From NCBI GenBank assembly GCA_014529385.2, contig CM043944.1, forward strand, positions 45,268,268 through 45,332,267: a stretch of DNA of 64,000 nucleotides. The letters run 5' to 3'. Each line of letters starts with the position of its first letter. The stretch's first letter is position 1. The stretch is from Adiantum capillus-veneris (lineage: Eukaryota > Streptophyta > Polypodiopsida > Polypodiales > Pteridaceae). Below are positions 1-10,099 of this stretch, piece after piece. The position numbers and the translations under genes are program-made. The notes beneath the pieces were generated by a model. That model was not told the origin of the DNA and did not search any database. It worked only from the letters and a program-made list of their open reading frames with translations.

Positions 1-98
1 GCCAGATCACTTCTAAATCTAGACTGACTGGATTGACTGAACCCTGATCATGTTGTAGCTTGTCCACGGACACATAGGGTTGGATGTGTCACGTGACA
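1..98 (-). repeat. LTR end of a G2-family Gypsy element
   Basis: The first 98 bases match the outer end of the G2 LTRs at 15011-15109 and 21541-21631, including the block around gtccacggacacatagggtt and the terminal tgaca. The element lies mostly outside the window. Its edge at 98 falls inside the RNase H region of Copia C1, so it inserted after C1. The predicted target duplication is tatat at 99-103; its partner is off the window. Confidence 0.8.
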
Positions 99-1111
99 TA
101 TATTCAGTCTCAGTAGTACTCAATGCCACAATTTTCTGTAACCTAGAACATTAAGAGACTGCACCACCAGCCATGGCAGATACATATCCATTGGTAGATT
201 TCCTGGCATCCATGTCACCTGCCATGTCTGCATCACAATATCCCTGCAACTTTAAGTCACTTTTATTGTGTACCTTTCAAATATCTCAGAATGCATTTGA
301 GAGCTTCCCAATGCGCTTTGCCAGGATTCGACATGTATCGACTAACAACTCCCACTGCATAAGCAATGTCGGGACGAGTGGCAACCATAGCATACATAAG
401 AGAACCACAAGCTGATGCATAAGGGATTCCCTTCGTTGCTTTCAATGCCAACTCATCCTTTGGGCAATCTGCTTTGCTAAGCTTAGTGTATGGAGGTAAA
501 GGTACCCCAAGAGACTTAGCATCATCCATATTAAATCTGTCAAGTACTTTTGCAATGTACCTTTCTTGAGATAAAAATAACAATTTCAGCTCTCTATCTC
601 GTTTAATACGCATGCCCAAAATATGCTTTGCATCACCCAAATCCTTCATAGCAAATGCTGAATTTAGCTTACGTTTCAAAGCATCAAGACTAGTCTTATG
701 TTTCCCGGCAAGCAGCATGTCATCAACATAGAGAACAAGTATGATGGGACTACCATCTCCATCCCTTTTCGTATACAAACAATGATCTGCATGGCTGCAT
801 TTAAATCCTTGAGACAACATAAAAGTGTCAAACTTCTTATACCACTGTCGTGATAATTGTTTCAAACCATAGAGAGCCCTTTTCAGTTTGCATACAAGTT
901 CCTCGCGTGTAGGAACTACAAAACATTCAGGTTGTTTCATGTATATGTCCTCTTCAATGTCACCATGCAAAAACGCTGTCTTTACATCCATTTGATTCAA
1001 TTCCAAATCAAGCACCGCAACGAGAGCAAAAAGGACACAAAAAGTTGTAAGCTTTACAGTAGGAGAAAAGATTACTTGAAAATGGCACAACATCCCAAGT
1101 ATCATTTGCAT
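99..1111 (-). pseudogene. C1 reverse transcriptase and partial RNase H
   Basis: The main frame is 1111-263. It is a Copia RVT_2 domain: QMDVKTAFLHGDI, the ALYGLKQ motif, and the catalytic YVDDML motif. After about 263 the frame is lost, but RNase H sequence (YCDADMAG, ALSTTE) continues on the minus strand to base 99, where the Gypsy LTR begins. The RT N-terminus (the KWVYK region) is missing near 1110. RT would copy element RNA into cDNA in virus-like particles; this copy is broken. Confidence 0.85.
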
Positions 1112-2237
1112 ACAAGGATTTCATTTCCTCTTGCATCGCAAGCTCCCACTTACTGCTTGACTCATATGATTTGGCTTCTTTATATCTAAGAGGTTCACCC
1201 TCATCTGTCAACATTACATGATCCAAAGAGGGGTTAAATCTCTGCGGTTGCCTTCTCAAACGAGTTGACCTACGTACCCAATGATCTACATTCTTAGGAA
1301 ATTCAGCAGATACATACTCTCTTCCATTATCAGATCTGAGACATTTAAGCTTAGTACTCTTTTGCGTAGTGACAAAAGCATGAAATTTCTTAAAAGCATT
1401 AAAAGTCTCACTGTTACTTTTCAAGAAATGCACCCATCCTTTCCTAATACAGTCATCAATGAATGTAACAAAATACAATGCACCACTGAAAGACTTAACA
1501 GGCATAGTGCATACATCGGAGTGAATAAGATGAAGAGGATTAGCTTTGCGAGAGACACCAGAGTAATAAGAAGATTTCTTTTGCTTTCCATAAAGACAAT
1601 TGTTACAAAAATCCAAGTTTTTGCCTTTTACATCAATCCTCTTCAAAGAGGAAAGCACATCAATACCCTTTTGGCTCATATGGCCAAGTTTCTTATGCCA
1701 CAATTCCGTGTGAAGCAACTTTAGAAACTTGCCAGGCAAAGCTTTGCATCGAAGATAGTACAAAGTACCTCTTTTAGACCCTTTTGCAACAAGCATAGAG
1801 CCCTTAAGCAACTTCCATGAACCCTCAACAAAGATGGCAGTATAACCATGTGCATCTAACTGGCCAACAGATAGCAAACTTTTCTTAATTCCTGGTACAA
1901 ACCTGACATCATTCAACACAAGCTCTTGACCATTGTTAAGAGCCAAATGCATAGTACCCATTCCCTCAATATTGCAAGCAAAATTATCACCAAGGTACAA
2001 CTTGCCATAATTGCCTACAGCATATGTAGCAAAACACTCCAAAGATGGAGTCACATGGAATAAAGCACCAGAATCCACTATCCAAGACTGGGATAAGCCA
2101 TCATTAGCACTAAGTAATGCATCAATGACATCTTTCTTCGAGATAAGCATGTCTTCTGCATTAGTTATCACCAAATCTGAGAGGCATGAAGCCGCAACCA
2201 AAATTTCATCAACGTCTGACAACTCCTCAATGACCAC
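1112..2237 (-). pseudogene. C1 protease and truncated integrase
   Basis: The frame runs 2237-1008. It opens with the aspartic protease site WIVDSGALFHV, then the GAG-pre-integrase zinc region (LWHKKLGHMS and FCNNCLYGKQ), then the integrase core up to SDNGREY. From there it jumps directly to PKNVDHWVRRSTR, which in C4 lies several hundred bases further on. The catalytic Glu of DDE is therefore deleted. The tail (WELAMQEEM) leads into the RT. The integrase part cannot be active. Confidence 0.85.
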
Positions 2238-3104
2238 ACTAGAGGATACATTTGCTTTCTCAGCATCCCTTGAGGAATCACCTGTTGATTTTTCCCCTTT
2301 CTTCTCGTCTTCTTTCTTCTTCTTATCTTGCGTTTCTTTCTTCCTTTCCTGCTCTTTCTTGCAATACCTACAATCGGGTTTCTTGTGACCCTTTCTATCA
2401 CATTGATAACAAGTGACATCCTTATCCTTTGTCTGCTCTTACTTCTATTTTGAGTCATGTTTCCCGCATCACGCTTTTGATTTCTACCTCTTGCATTGTA
2501 GGCAGAACTGCCACCTTCCCCACTAGACTTGCGTCTAATCTCTTCATTGAGAATAGACCCTCTCACACCGTCATACGTGAGGATGGGACTGTTGCTCAAG
2601 GAGACAACCAAGATTTCCCAAGTATCTGGCAATGTCATAAGCAAGAAAATAGCTTTTAGCTTATCATCGAATTGTTGAAGCCCATTGTCTTGCAACTGAC
2701 TCAACACACCTGTAAAAGCACTCAAATGCTCAGAAGTTGACTTCGAGTCAGCAAGCTGCATATTCACCAACTTTCGCATCAAATGCACCCAGTTCACAGG
2801 CGTGGTGTTTTCATAATTGGACTTTAGCTTTTGCTATATTGCATAAGCAGAGTCCAAACGCTTGATGTCCGTCAAAATGTCATCATTGATAGCCAATTTG
2901 ATGTAGGCCATAGCCTTCTTATTCAACCTGGCCTACTCTTCGTCAGACAAACCTGGCGGTTTATTCTCTTCCAATGCATCTTCACAATTTTAAAAAAAAA
3001 AGGATACCTTGCATGCGTTCTTGCCAGAGGTCGAAGCCTTGACCATTGAACTGTTTGATTTCCATCAAACTTTTAGTGTCAGATGCGGAAGAGGAAGAAG
3101 CCAT
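2238..3104 (-). pseudogene. C1 gag with zinc knuckle
   Basis: The start codon is at 3104 (MASSSSASDTKSLMEIK), matching the gag start of C4. The capsid-like part (MRKLVNMQLAD, LKAIFLLMTLPD, LSNSP) lies at about 2797-2500. A CX2CX4HX4C knuckle of the form CYQCDRKGHKKPDC sits near 2380-2420. Frames change at least twice, one change beside the A-run at about 2990. Gag packages element RNA; this copy is a pseudogene. Confidence 0.8.
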
Positions 3105-3505
3105 TTGAATTCAACCACAAGTGTGTATACAAGAGAGATGCAATAGGCTGAAATTTCAGCAAATAGGAGCAACCACAAGACTTTGCATACGATAGACCAC
3201 AATTTCTTTACATGAGACTGTCCAAATCTGAAATTTCAGCTGTAAAGTGTCATTTCAAACACCTGTACTCAGCTTTTCACTCAATTTGTCGCGACAAACA
3301 TTAATACATGTGATCCCACAACTTTGGTACACCTGCGTATTGCTGTTTTGACCTAAAAACAGCCTGTTTTGGACAGTTTTGGCAGTTTTGGCGACCTTTT
3401 CGACTACGGAAGCAAGGGGCTTCACGATGGAAGCGAAATTGAACGCGTCAGAGCAATTTTAACTCACTGTCCAGCAGACTGCGTAGGAATGTTTTGAACC
3501 CTAAG

Positions 3506-3517
3506 GCTCTGATACCA
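3506..3517 (-). other. C1 primer-binding site (tRNA-iMet)
   Basis: On the minus strand this reads TGGTATCAGAGC, complementary to the 3' end of plant initiator tRNA-Met. It lies two bases inside the 5' LTR, as expected for minus-strand priming of Copia elements. Confidence 0.9.
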
Positions 3518-3519
3518 TT

Positions 3520-3798
3520 TGAAAGCGCGAAGCAGAAGGTACTGGTAGATGTGCGTCGCGATGTAGTGCAAGATTGGGGCAAGAAGCAGGAGGCGGAGTG
3601 CAGCAGAGAGAAAGCGCTAGCGATTGAAACAGGGAGAGAGAGAGAGCTCACGTTTCTGGGGAAAACTCAATATAGTGAGTTTTGGGTTTTCCCACTTTTA
3701 TTATAAGTGACTTTAAAAAAATGTGTCCAGGTTCAATATGAACATGGACAAAGTGTAAAAATGTACAGAAAGGGGTTATTTAGGCCTTTAACCCAACA
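3520..3798 (-). repeat. C1 5' LTR (279 bp)
   Basis: The minus strand starts TGTTGGGTTAAAGGCC and ends at a CA dinucleotide two bases before the primer-binding site. It is the same family as the C4 LTRs (278 and 178 bp). Its outer edge abuts a LINE endonuclease frame. Confidence 0.85.
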
Positions 3799-4167
3799 TC
3801 CTCTGGGTGCAGTATATACTGACGTACTGGGGGGGAAGTAGCGTATGGCAATGTATAGAAATCGTCCTGTGTCAGCTCTCAGCCTCACCCACATGTATCT
3901 AGCATGATAATCTCTCTGTACAATATGTAGTAGTGGTTGTAACTCCTCCCTAAATAGCACTGCTACTCCTCTTGAACCTCTACTCCCATGCTCAAATATC
4001 GCGACTGTCCTGTGGGTTGTCTCCCATCTATATTCCACCACATGTGCCATAAGCTGTCTAGGGGCCTGGTGAGTCTTTGAGAAGAAAAAAATGTTCACGT
4101 CTCTGAAAGTGTCTTCAAAGGCACCAACGTCCAACCTCATAGATCCATTACAATTCCAAGTAGCCAT
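3799..4167 (-). pseudogene. LINE ORF2 start: APE-type endonuclease, cut by C1
   Basis: From the ATG at 4167 the frame reads MATWNCNGSMR, the first strand and Asn motif of the exonuclease/endonuclease/phosphatase fold of L1-type LINEs. It continues with GSRGVAVLFRE and is broken at 3799 by the Copia LTR, before the second half of the endonuclease. The reading frame is otherwise open for about 120 residues. This domain nicks target DNA for target-primed reverse transcription. The rest of this LINE is not in the window. Confidence 0.75.
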
Positions 4168-4502
4168 CTTCAGTACGGTCCCATATCCATTTTTTGGCCT
4201 CCTCTACTTTCTTTTATGTTGTGGAGATGATTGCAGCCCATGACTTTTTCTTCTCATCTTCCTTGATAACCCGTATTTCTTTTCTCATGGTATTCAATTC
4301 TTCCATCATGGATGGCTGAATTTCGCCTTCTTCGCGAGAAATCCTTTCGCATAGGTTTTTCTCCTCTTTCCATTCCTCCATCTTTTGAAGAAAGGTTGTC
4401 TCCATCTCTTTCTTCCACTCCTTCACTTCCAACTTCAAGTGTTGATATCCGCTTGTTGATGATTGAGAACTTCATGTTGAGAGGGAGGCGGGCTATAGCC
4501 AC
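4168..4502 (-). pseudogene. LINE ORF1-like coiled coil upstream of the endonuclease
   Basis: Two overlapping minus-strand frames (4438-4214 and 4502-4254) encode a highly charged Glu/Lys-rich heptad-like stretch (EVKEWKKEMETT, MEELNTMRKEIR). This resembles the coiled-coil of LINE ORF1 RNA-binding proteins. It ends just upstream of the endonuclease ATG. A frameshift or two-frame overlap is visible. The ORF1 identity is inferred from position and composition only. Confidence 0.45.
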
Positions 4503-4540
4503 TGGGGAGGCTAGTCAATGGGTAGCCCAATGGAGGGAGA

Positions 4541-4544
<4 letters not shown>

Positions 4545-4597
<53 letters not shown>

Positions 4598-4874
4598 CAA
4601 CCAAAATAATACATGAAACTCTAAAGAGCAGCAGGAAACGTGAAATCCTAAAAAATAGAGAAAATCAGCTTCGAAACTTTAAAAAACATATTTGAAACCC
4701 TAAAAATCAGTGGCGAAACCCTAAAAAATGGCAAAAAAAAAATTGAAACCCTAAAAAACAGCAAGAAATAGTGACGAATCCCTAAAAACAGGAAAAAACA
4801 GTGGCAAAACCCTAAAAAACAGGAAAACAAGTTTCGAAACCCTAAAAACAGTGAGAGAGTCCAAACCCATGGGG

Positions 4875-4921
<47 letters not shown>
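4545..4921. repeat. (GA)n tracts flanking degenerate AAACCCTAAA-type repeats
   Basis: Perfect (GA)n runs at 4545-4594 and about 4877-4921 bracket roughly 270 bp. In it a unit of the form cgaaaccctaaaaa-cag-gaaa recurs about eight times with 25-35 bp spacing. The core aaaccctaaa resembles the plant telomere repeat, but the units are too irregular and interrupted to be telomeric. No gene is seen here. Confidence 0.75.
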
Positions 4922-4925
<4 letters not shown>

Positions 4926-6850
4926 AATGAAATGTTATATTAAACGTCTTCAAAAGGCCAAAATGACCTATGAGACAAAATTGATACAATCCTTGTGGAT
5001 CTAATCCAACGTCTGGGTACAAAAATAAATTGAAGTAAAGTGACAAAGTAAAACTAAAAGACTCAAATCGTCAGCCTGAAAATCATCATCATCATCCATG
5101 CCGAGGATGCCCGACATCGAGCGTTGTCCGAGAAAGTATTGCATCGGTCGTTGAAGAGCTTCATCAATGTCCGCCTTTGTAAATAATCGTACTGGGCGTC
5201 TTCCATGTAGTGCTAGAATAGGCATGATTCTTTGGTGGAGCCTCCGTCGATGTCGTGGTCGTCCTCGTAGACGTGGGTGTCTAGCTCTCCCGAGCTCAGT
5301 GGCTCTGTCCACTAATATACCTCTGGTAGAAGTGGGCTCTTAAGTCTACTGCGAAGCATGCTCATCCGGTTGCTGAGTCCCTGCTTTATAGAACTTGGTG
5401 ATCTCCCTCTGTGAATGTCTCCTACTACTTAGTCTCCCCAAGAGACTTTCCCTATGTCTGTGCAGCTCTAGCAAAAACAACCCGAGGCATCTATGATCCT
5501 GATATCTAATAACTCTAGCTAATAGTCCAAAGCCCTCTCTGAATAGACACTGAAAGCGGCCTCGTATCTCGTAGTATACCGGACAATGACAAATGTGATG
5601 TAACTCTGTCTCTGGCTCTATATGACATAACTGGCATATCCTGGCTTATGTTGGTACTCTCCTAAATCTGTCAGTCTCAATCTCTAGCTGAAGCGATGAT
5701 GTGCGCATCTGACCAATAGCACATCGTATCCCATAGGATAAATGAGTGTCCATAAAGGCCGGTGTGATCACATATCCATCCTCTGTTAGTTGGAGGTATA
5801 GTTACCCCAAATGGGAACGGGGAACGGGGAGGGAGGGGCGGAACGGGAACGGGGCCCGAACGGTCGACTAAAGTAAGGCTTGAATTTCCTCCATTCAGCT
5901 TAGTCCCAAATCAACTCCTAAACAACCCGAAAAACTGCCTGTCCTCAAATTATCCCATATATGTCCCCCAAACAACCCTAAATCTGCCCCCAAATGCCTA
6001 CTTTTTCCCGTTTCCCCCCCCCCCCGGCCCGTGTTCCGGGACACCGGTACGGAACAGACTCAGTTTCGGGAACGACACACGTCCGGAACGCCATTTCAGA
6101 ACATTTGGGCTGCGTTCCGCCTATTCCTTGTTACCTCGGTTGGAGGAGATGCTCTCTATAGAAAGCCATCTTCGTGCCCAACTCTTACACCGGTTGTATC
6201 CATGTGCTTCTGGTATCTAGTTGAATCAAATCCTGACGCATAAGTCTAGTGGTCTCCATCCATGTGAGAGAAAGGGAAGGTGCATCCAAGGAGTATTGGA
6301 ATGGAGGCAATCTATCCATGCTGAAGCTGTGTGACAGAAACCATGATGCCATCTGCGCATACCAACATGCTGTGTCCCCTTATAGCGCTAGTTGTCGGGA
6401 TGACTCAAGTCCTTGCCGAGCATATCTGTCTCTGGGAAGGTCCTATAAATTATGCATGAAGGAGACTGATTTAGTAAGGGCCTCAACTATAAGAGGAGGG
6501 GCAGCTAGCTCAGCCCGAATAATCTCATGTGGTGGCACTGAGGCCTTAGCCCGAATCATCCAAGAGATCATAGAGACTACAAGCCTCTCCATACATCTCC
6601 ATCACGTGCTACCAGATCCACCCTAGTGGTCCACTGAGGGCCCCCAAATCTGAACCCCATAGAGCATAGCTGAAGCCACTAAAATGTTAAGAGAGCCACA
6701 ACTTTGTTCGAGGTTCCTGAAACTAAACCTACGAACAGATCTTCTCCAAACCTCCCAAGGCTGCATAAGCTCTCGTCAATATAGTCTCTGCTGCTCTTCT
6801 CAATGAAAATGCCAGGCCATTGAAGACTACCTGAAACCGGCCCATGGGGC
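4922..6850 (-). pseudogene. LINE 3' part: RT C-terminus, zinc finger, 3' UTR
   Basis: Minus-strand reading with frameshifts shows the region after the RT core: FSLRRAAETILTRAYAALG, then LYGVQIWGP, then RAELAAPPL. Near 5640-5560 follows a C-terminal zinc-finger motif of the zf-RVT type (CQLCHIEPETELHHICHCP). A basic tail runs to about 5040. The 3' UTR ends at 4922, directly followed on this strand by (TC)n. A hAT-like MITE splits the coding part at 5797-6137 without other loss. The 5' side stops at about 6850, where the G1 LTR seems to start. Confidence 0.75.
5797..6137. mobile_element. hAT-like MITE (341 bp) with 8-bp target duplication
   Basis: The direct repeat GTTGGAGG lies at 5789-5796 and 6138-6145, and LINE coding sequence resumes across it. 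The insert has no coding capacity. Its ends are weak inverted repeats (tatagttacc and its counterpart ttgttacctcg), and the subterminal parts carry many ggaacg/cgttcc motifs in both orientations. Eight-base duplications and such subterminal repeats are typical of hAT non-autonomous elements. The family is not determinable here. Confidence 0.72.
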
Positions 6851-7691
6851 GGTAGGGTTTGGCTTTCACCCAAAATTCTTTACTTTAGATACACACAGAG
6901 AGCACTTTGCAAAGGTAACCTGCGACGGGAATTAACACTTAAGCACATACACGGCTCGAGAGCTAGAATGCTCCGAGCGGACGTTGACAACCTATAGGCC
7001 CCAAAATTGGTGCCCCTTTCGGTATTTCTTTATACTTTAAGAGGGTAGATTACAAAGAAGAGTCCCGGGAATTCTTTAGCTGTATCTAGCTAGATACCAC
7101 TTGTTTTGGCAAAATTTCGGCAGCATAACAACCCTAAAACTTGCCCGAAACCAATTCCCCTTCTAGAACTCACTTCCACTGGCACAAACCCTCTGATTCC
7201 TGCCCAAAAACAGTAAATTCAGCTTGCTGTATTTACTGGTTTTTGCCCTATTTTCAGCCCTAAACAGTCCCTGAACTGCCCTTTAGCAGTGGGGCACTAT
7301 TCCCAAGGGTTTTGGCGTCCGTAAGGCTGAAAAACAGTCAAAATACAGAACAGAACCAGCGCGTACAGTGAGGTTATCACCCTCACCGGTGCCTGCTTTT
7401 GGAGCAGCAGTTAGCTACTCCTGTTCCTGCTCATAGAGGCTCTTGCCTCGGCAAAACGCATGTAGCCACACAAGTGTACATGAGTTAAATGAAGAGCCCT
7501 CTTGTGGCGCATCACATTACTACACGTAGGGAAGAGAGAGAGGAGTGTAGAGTGTGCAGGACATCACTTCTTGCACTACACTGTACATGAGAGGGAAAGT
7601 TAGCACACAATAGCTCTTAACATGTGGCAGTGGCAAAATGAGGCCTCTCAGCTACAAAAATCAGCGCCACTTCTTCTTGCATGAGGAAAGT
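6851..7691 (-). repeat. G1 3' LTR, outer part (boundary uncertain)
   Basis: No gene is visible. The stretch around 6997 (ggccccaaaattggtgcccc then tttcggtatttctttata) matches the same segment in the LTRs of the small element at 7692-10868, so the two LTRs are related. It continues after that insertion at 10869-11423. The outer edge lies somewhere at 6850-6895; I could not fix it because the second G1 LTR is absent. Confidence 0.5.
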
Positions 7692-8460
7692 TGTCACAAA
7701 TGCGGGCACCACGTGCCAATAGAAAAGAATAGACTGAACAGACTTTTAGCACTTCAATAACAACTGAACTGAAAGAGAGAGACGACACGCGACACGGAGT
7801 GGCGGAATTCCACCCCAGAGAGTATTGGCCCCAAACCTTGGCGCCCCTTTCGGTATTTCTTTATATTGCATCATCAAAGTACAAGCCGGTACTCCAAACT
7901 CTGCACCTTCTCCAGGAAGCATGCCAGAGAATGAGCCCTAGCCTCATATTTAAAGGCCCTTGGCCTGAAAAGCAGTTATAGTAAAAAGCCTTTAAAACTC
8001 AAAAGCTTCTGGTCCAAAAAGCATTTTACATGAAAAACTTTCAAACTCAAAAGCTTATGGCCCAAAAAGCAATGCCAAAAGCTGCCAGCGTAATTTACGG
8101 AAATCCGTACAGCCTGCCACCTCATCATGTGAGCGCAATTTTCGGAATTTGTTTGTTGCCTTAGGGTTAGGGTTAGGGTTTCTGGCAGAAATTAGGGTTT
8201 GCAGGTTTTAGGGTTAGGGTTTTCAGAATTAGGGTTTCTGGCAGAAATTAGGGTTTGCAGGTTTTAGGGTTAGGGTTTCCAGAATTAGGGTTTCAGCAAT
8301 TAGGGTTTCTGGAAGAAATTAGGGTTAGGGTTTTTCTGCACTCGGGCAACCACGTCATCACTCTGTGACACTTCCTCTGTTGCTTGTTCTTCTTAGGGTT
8401 TAGGCCCCTCGGCCGGTAGCTCCGTTCTTTAGTAGGTCGACACGTCAGCAATTTGTCACA
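7692..8460 (-). repeat. 3' LTR of the short element
   Basis: On the minus strand it starts TGTGACAAATTGCTGACG and ends ..TTTGTGACA. It contains a 180-bp block (about 8161-8336) of irregular TTAGGG and TTTAGGG units, which resemble telomere repeats but lie inside a transposon LTR. Confidence 0.9.
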
Positions 8461-8579
8461 TCTCCCCTTCTTGAAAGAGAGTAATCGTCCGCGATTACAG
8501 CATATCTGCAAAACAACTCAAGTTAGTTCAAAAAATTCCGAGGGTCATTCCGAGGGACAATCAATTTGCTCTTTTTATT

Positions 8580-9235
8580 AAGGAGTTAGCTTCTCTTTTC
8601 TGCTCTTTTGATCAAGGAGTTAGCTGCTCCTATCGGCTGTTTTGATCAAGGAGTTAGCTTCTCCTTTCGTCCAGATCGGAACTCTTGATATTCCGGCGTA
8701 GTAAAATTAGCCATCACACCCAGACCGTATTGATCTTCCTCGGGTGTCTTGATGCACTAAAATTCCATACCCAGGCAATCTCATCCAATTAGGAATATTC
8801 AATGGTTGGCACATCACAATGCAACACAAATGCTCACATATGCATGTTACAAGACATAGAAACATAAAGCCGCCGATGAACACTCCTCCCGCATAACCTA
8901 ACAAGGTCCGGGCCGGGAGATATTCAACGACTCCCTCATCACTCCTCCCGCATAACCTAAAAAGGTCCGGGCCGGGAGATATAGAGGCCTTTTACAACCA
9001 AACGCCCCCCAGACCGCAGCCTGCGTCGTTTGGAGGTGCTGAGAGTAACCACTGCTCAGACTTCTTAATACTCCTCCCGCATAACCATCCAGGTCCGGGC
9101 CGGGAGTCACAACAACAATTATTTTACAAGCATACAACCAAACGCTCCCCAGGCATCGGCCTGCGTCGTTCAGAGGTTTTCAAACATACAACGAAACGCT
9201 CCCCAGGCATCGGCCTGCGTCGTTCCGAGGTTCAA
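8580..9235. repeat. Internal repeat cluster with CTCCCG...CGGGAG stem-loops
   Basis: In the internal domain of the short element, three units of the form ctcccgcataacc-n-aggtccgggccgggag occur at about 8885, 8943 and 9072. Each can fold through its ctcccg/cgggag arms. A second motif (caaacgc-ccccag...cctgcgtcgtt) occurs three times at about 9000-9225. A third (aaggagttagct) occurs three times at 8580-8665. No coding potential is seen. Packaging or expression roles are possible but unproven. Confidence 0.7.
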
Positions 9236-9636
9236 ACAATACCAGAACAGTATTTCTCACTTCTCCACCCAGGAGTAAAATCACCAATCATTGAAACCAG
9301 TATCAAACCAGAGTCAAACAATTCAAATCGGCACCAAAACAAGTTCAAAACAGATACCATCCATTTCAAACAAATTCCAAACAGGATCACCAAACAAGCT
9401 CAAACAGAACTCAAACTTAAAAAGCAATCTCGACATCAATCGAGCTCGAAAAGTCGACTGACTTTCCATCCTGAAACCTGCACCAAAAATTAGGGTTAGG
9501 TTCATTCTATAAGGTCATAGCCGAGCACAGCATGGTCCATCAGCTCTTGGACAAACAGTGTTTCTTTGGCGGCGATAGTAGTCCCAAGATAGCAATCGCA
9601 CTCGGTCTCCAAGTTCATCTACTCGTGAAGAGACAT

Positions 9637-9837
9637 CTACTGGGAGATGTCGAGAAACTTCAAGTTATAATCTGCTAGGGTTTCCATGGCAAGCATTTCA
9701 GGATACCCCACTCTGCCAAAAGTTGCACTCCGAAGGAAGATGTCAGAAACCATATAACTTCGGGCAAAAAATTTCTTGAAAGCTTGCCAAGTACTTGGAG
9801 TATGCTGCTTGGTAGCTGTAGACGTCAACATCTGCAT
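9637..9837 (-). pseudogene. gag remnant of the short LTR element
   Basis: This 66-residue frame contains WQAFKKFFARSYMVSD and LADYNLKFLDIS. The spacing resembles the central part of a Gypsy retrotransposon gag domain (W..FK..F...Y). It is the only protein-like stretch in the internal domain. Upstream sequence to 10080 gives no continuous frame. Confidence 0.5.
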
Positions 9838-10086
9838 GGCACTGCTTCTGAAAAAAAACAGTGACTTGAAACAAATCTGGATCCTTCTCTTGCAAGTGAT
9901 CTTAATTGGCTTATGCCCTGTAAGACACTGCGGTGAAGACGGGATCGCGCCCGATGCGCGATGAAGTAAGGGTGGGGGTGGCTAATAAGTCCGGTTTGGA
10001 GGGCGAAGATACCTCGAATCAAATTCCAATAGCTTTGTCTGCTCTTTTGTAGGACCGGTATGCTTTTAGAAAAGCACACACCTGAT

Positions 10087-10098
10087 GCTCTGATACCA
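10087..10098 (-). other. Primer-binding site of the short element
   Basis: The minus strand reads TGGTATCAGAGC (tRNA-iMet type), one base inside the 5' LTR edge at 10100. Confidence 0.9.
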
Positions 10099-10099
10099 C

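Larger units (their letters stand above)
99..3798 (-). mobile_element. Ty1/Copia retrotransposon C1, decayed, 3' part cut off
   Basis: Read on the minus strand: 5' LTR (3798-3520), primer-binding site, gag, zinc knuckle, protease, integrase, reverse transcriptase and part of RNase H, then an abrupt join to a Gypsy LTR at 98. It is the same family as C4 at 36323-41430. Relative to C4 it has lost the C-terminal half of integrase and the N-terminal part of RT, besides carrying frameshifts, so it cannot be autonomous. Its outer edge at 3799 interrupts a LINE endonuclease reading frame. Confidence 0.88.

Noticed and set aside
4600-4865. Degenerate AAACCCTAAA array as telomere or centromere satellite
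   Set aside because: Only about eight irregular units; no higher-order array.
8161-8336. Possible interstitial telomere
   Set aside because: Units are irregular, interrupted by a fixed spacer and repeated identically in both LTRs of one element; it is transposon sequence.
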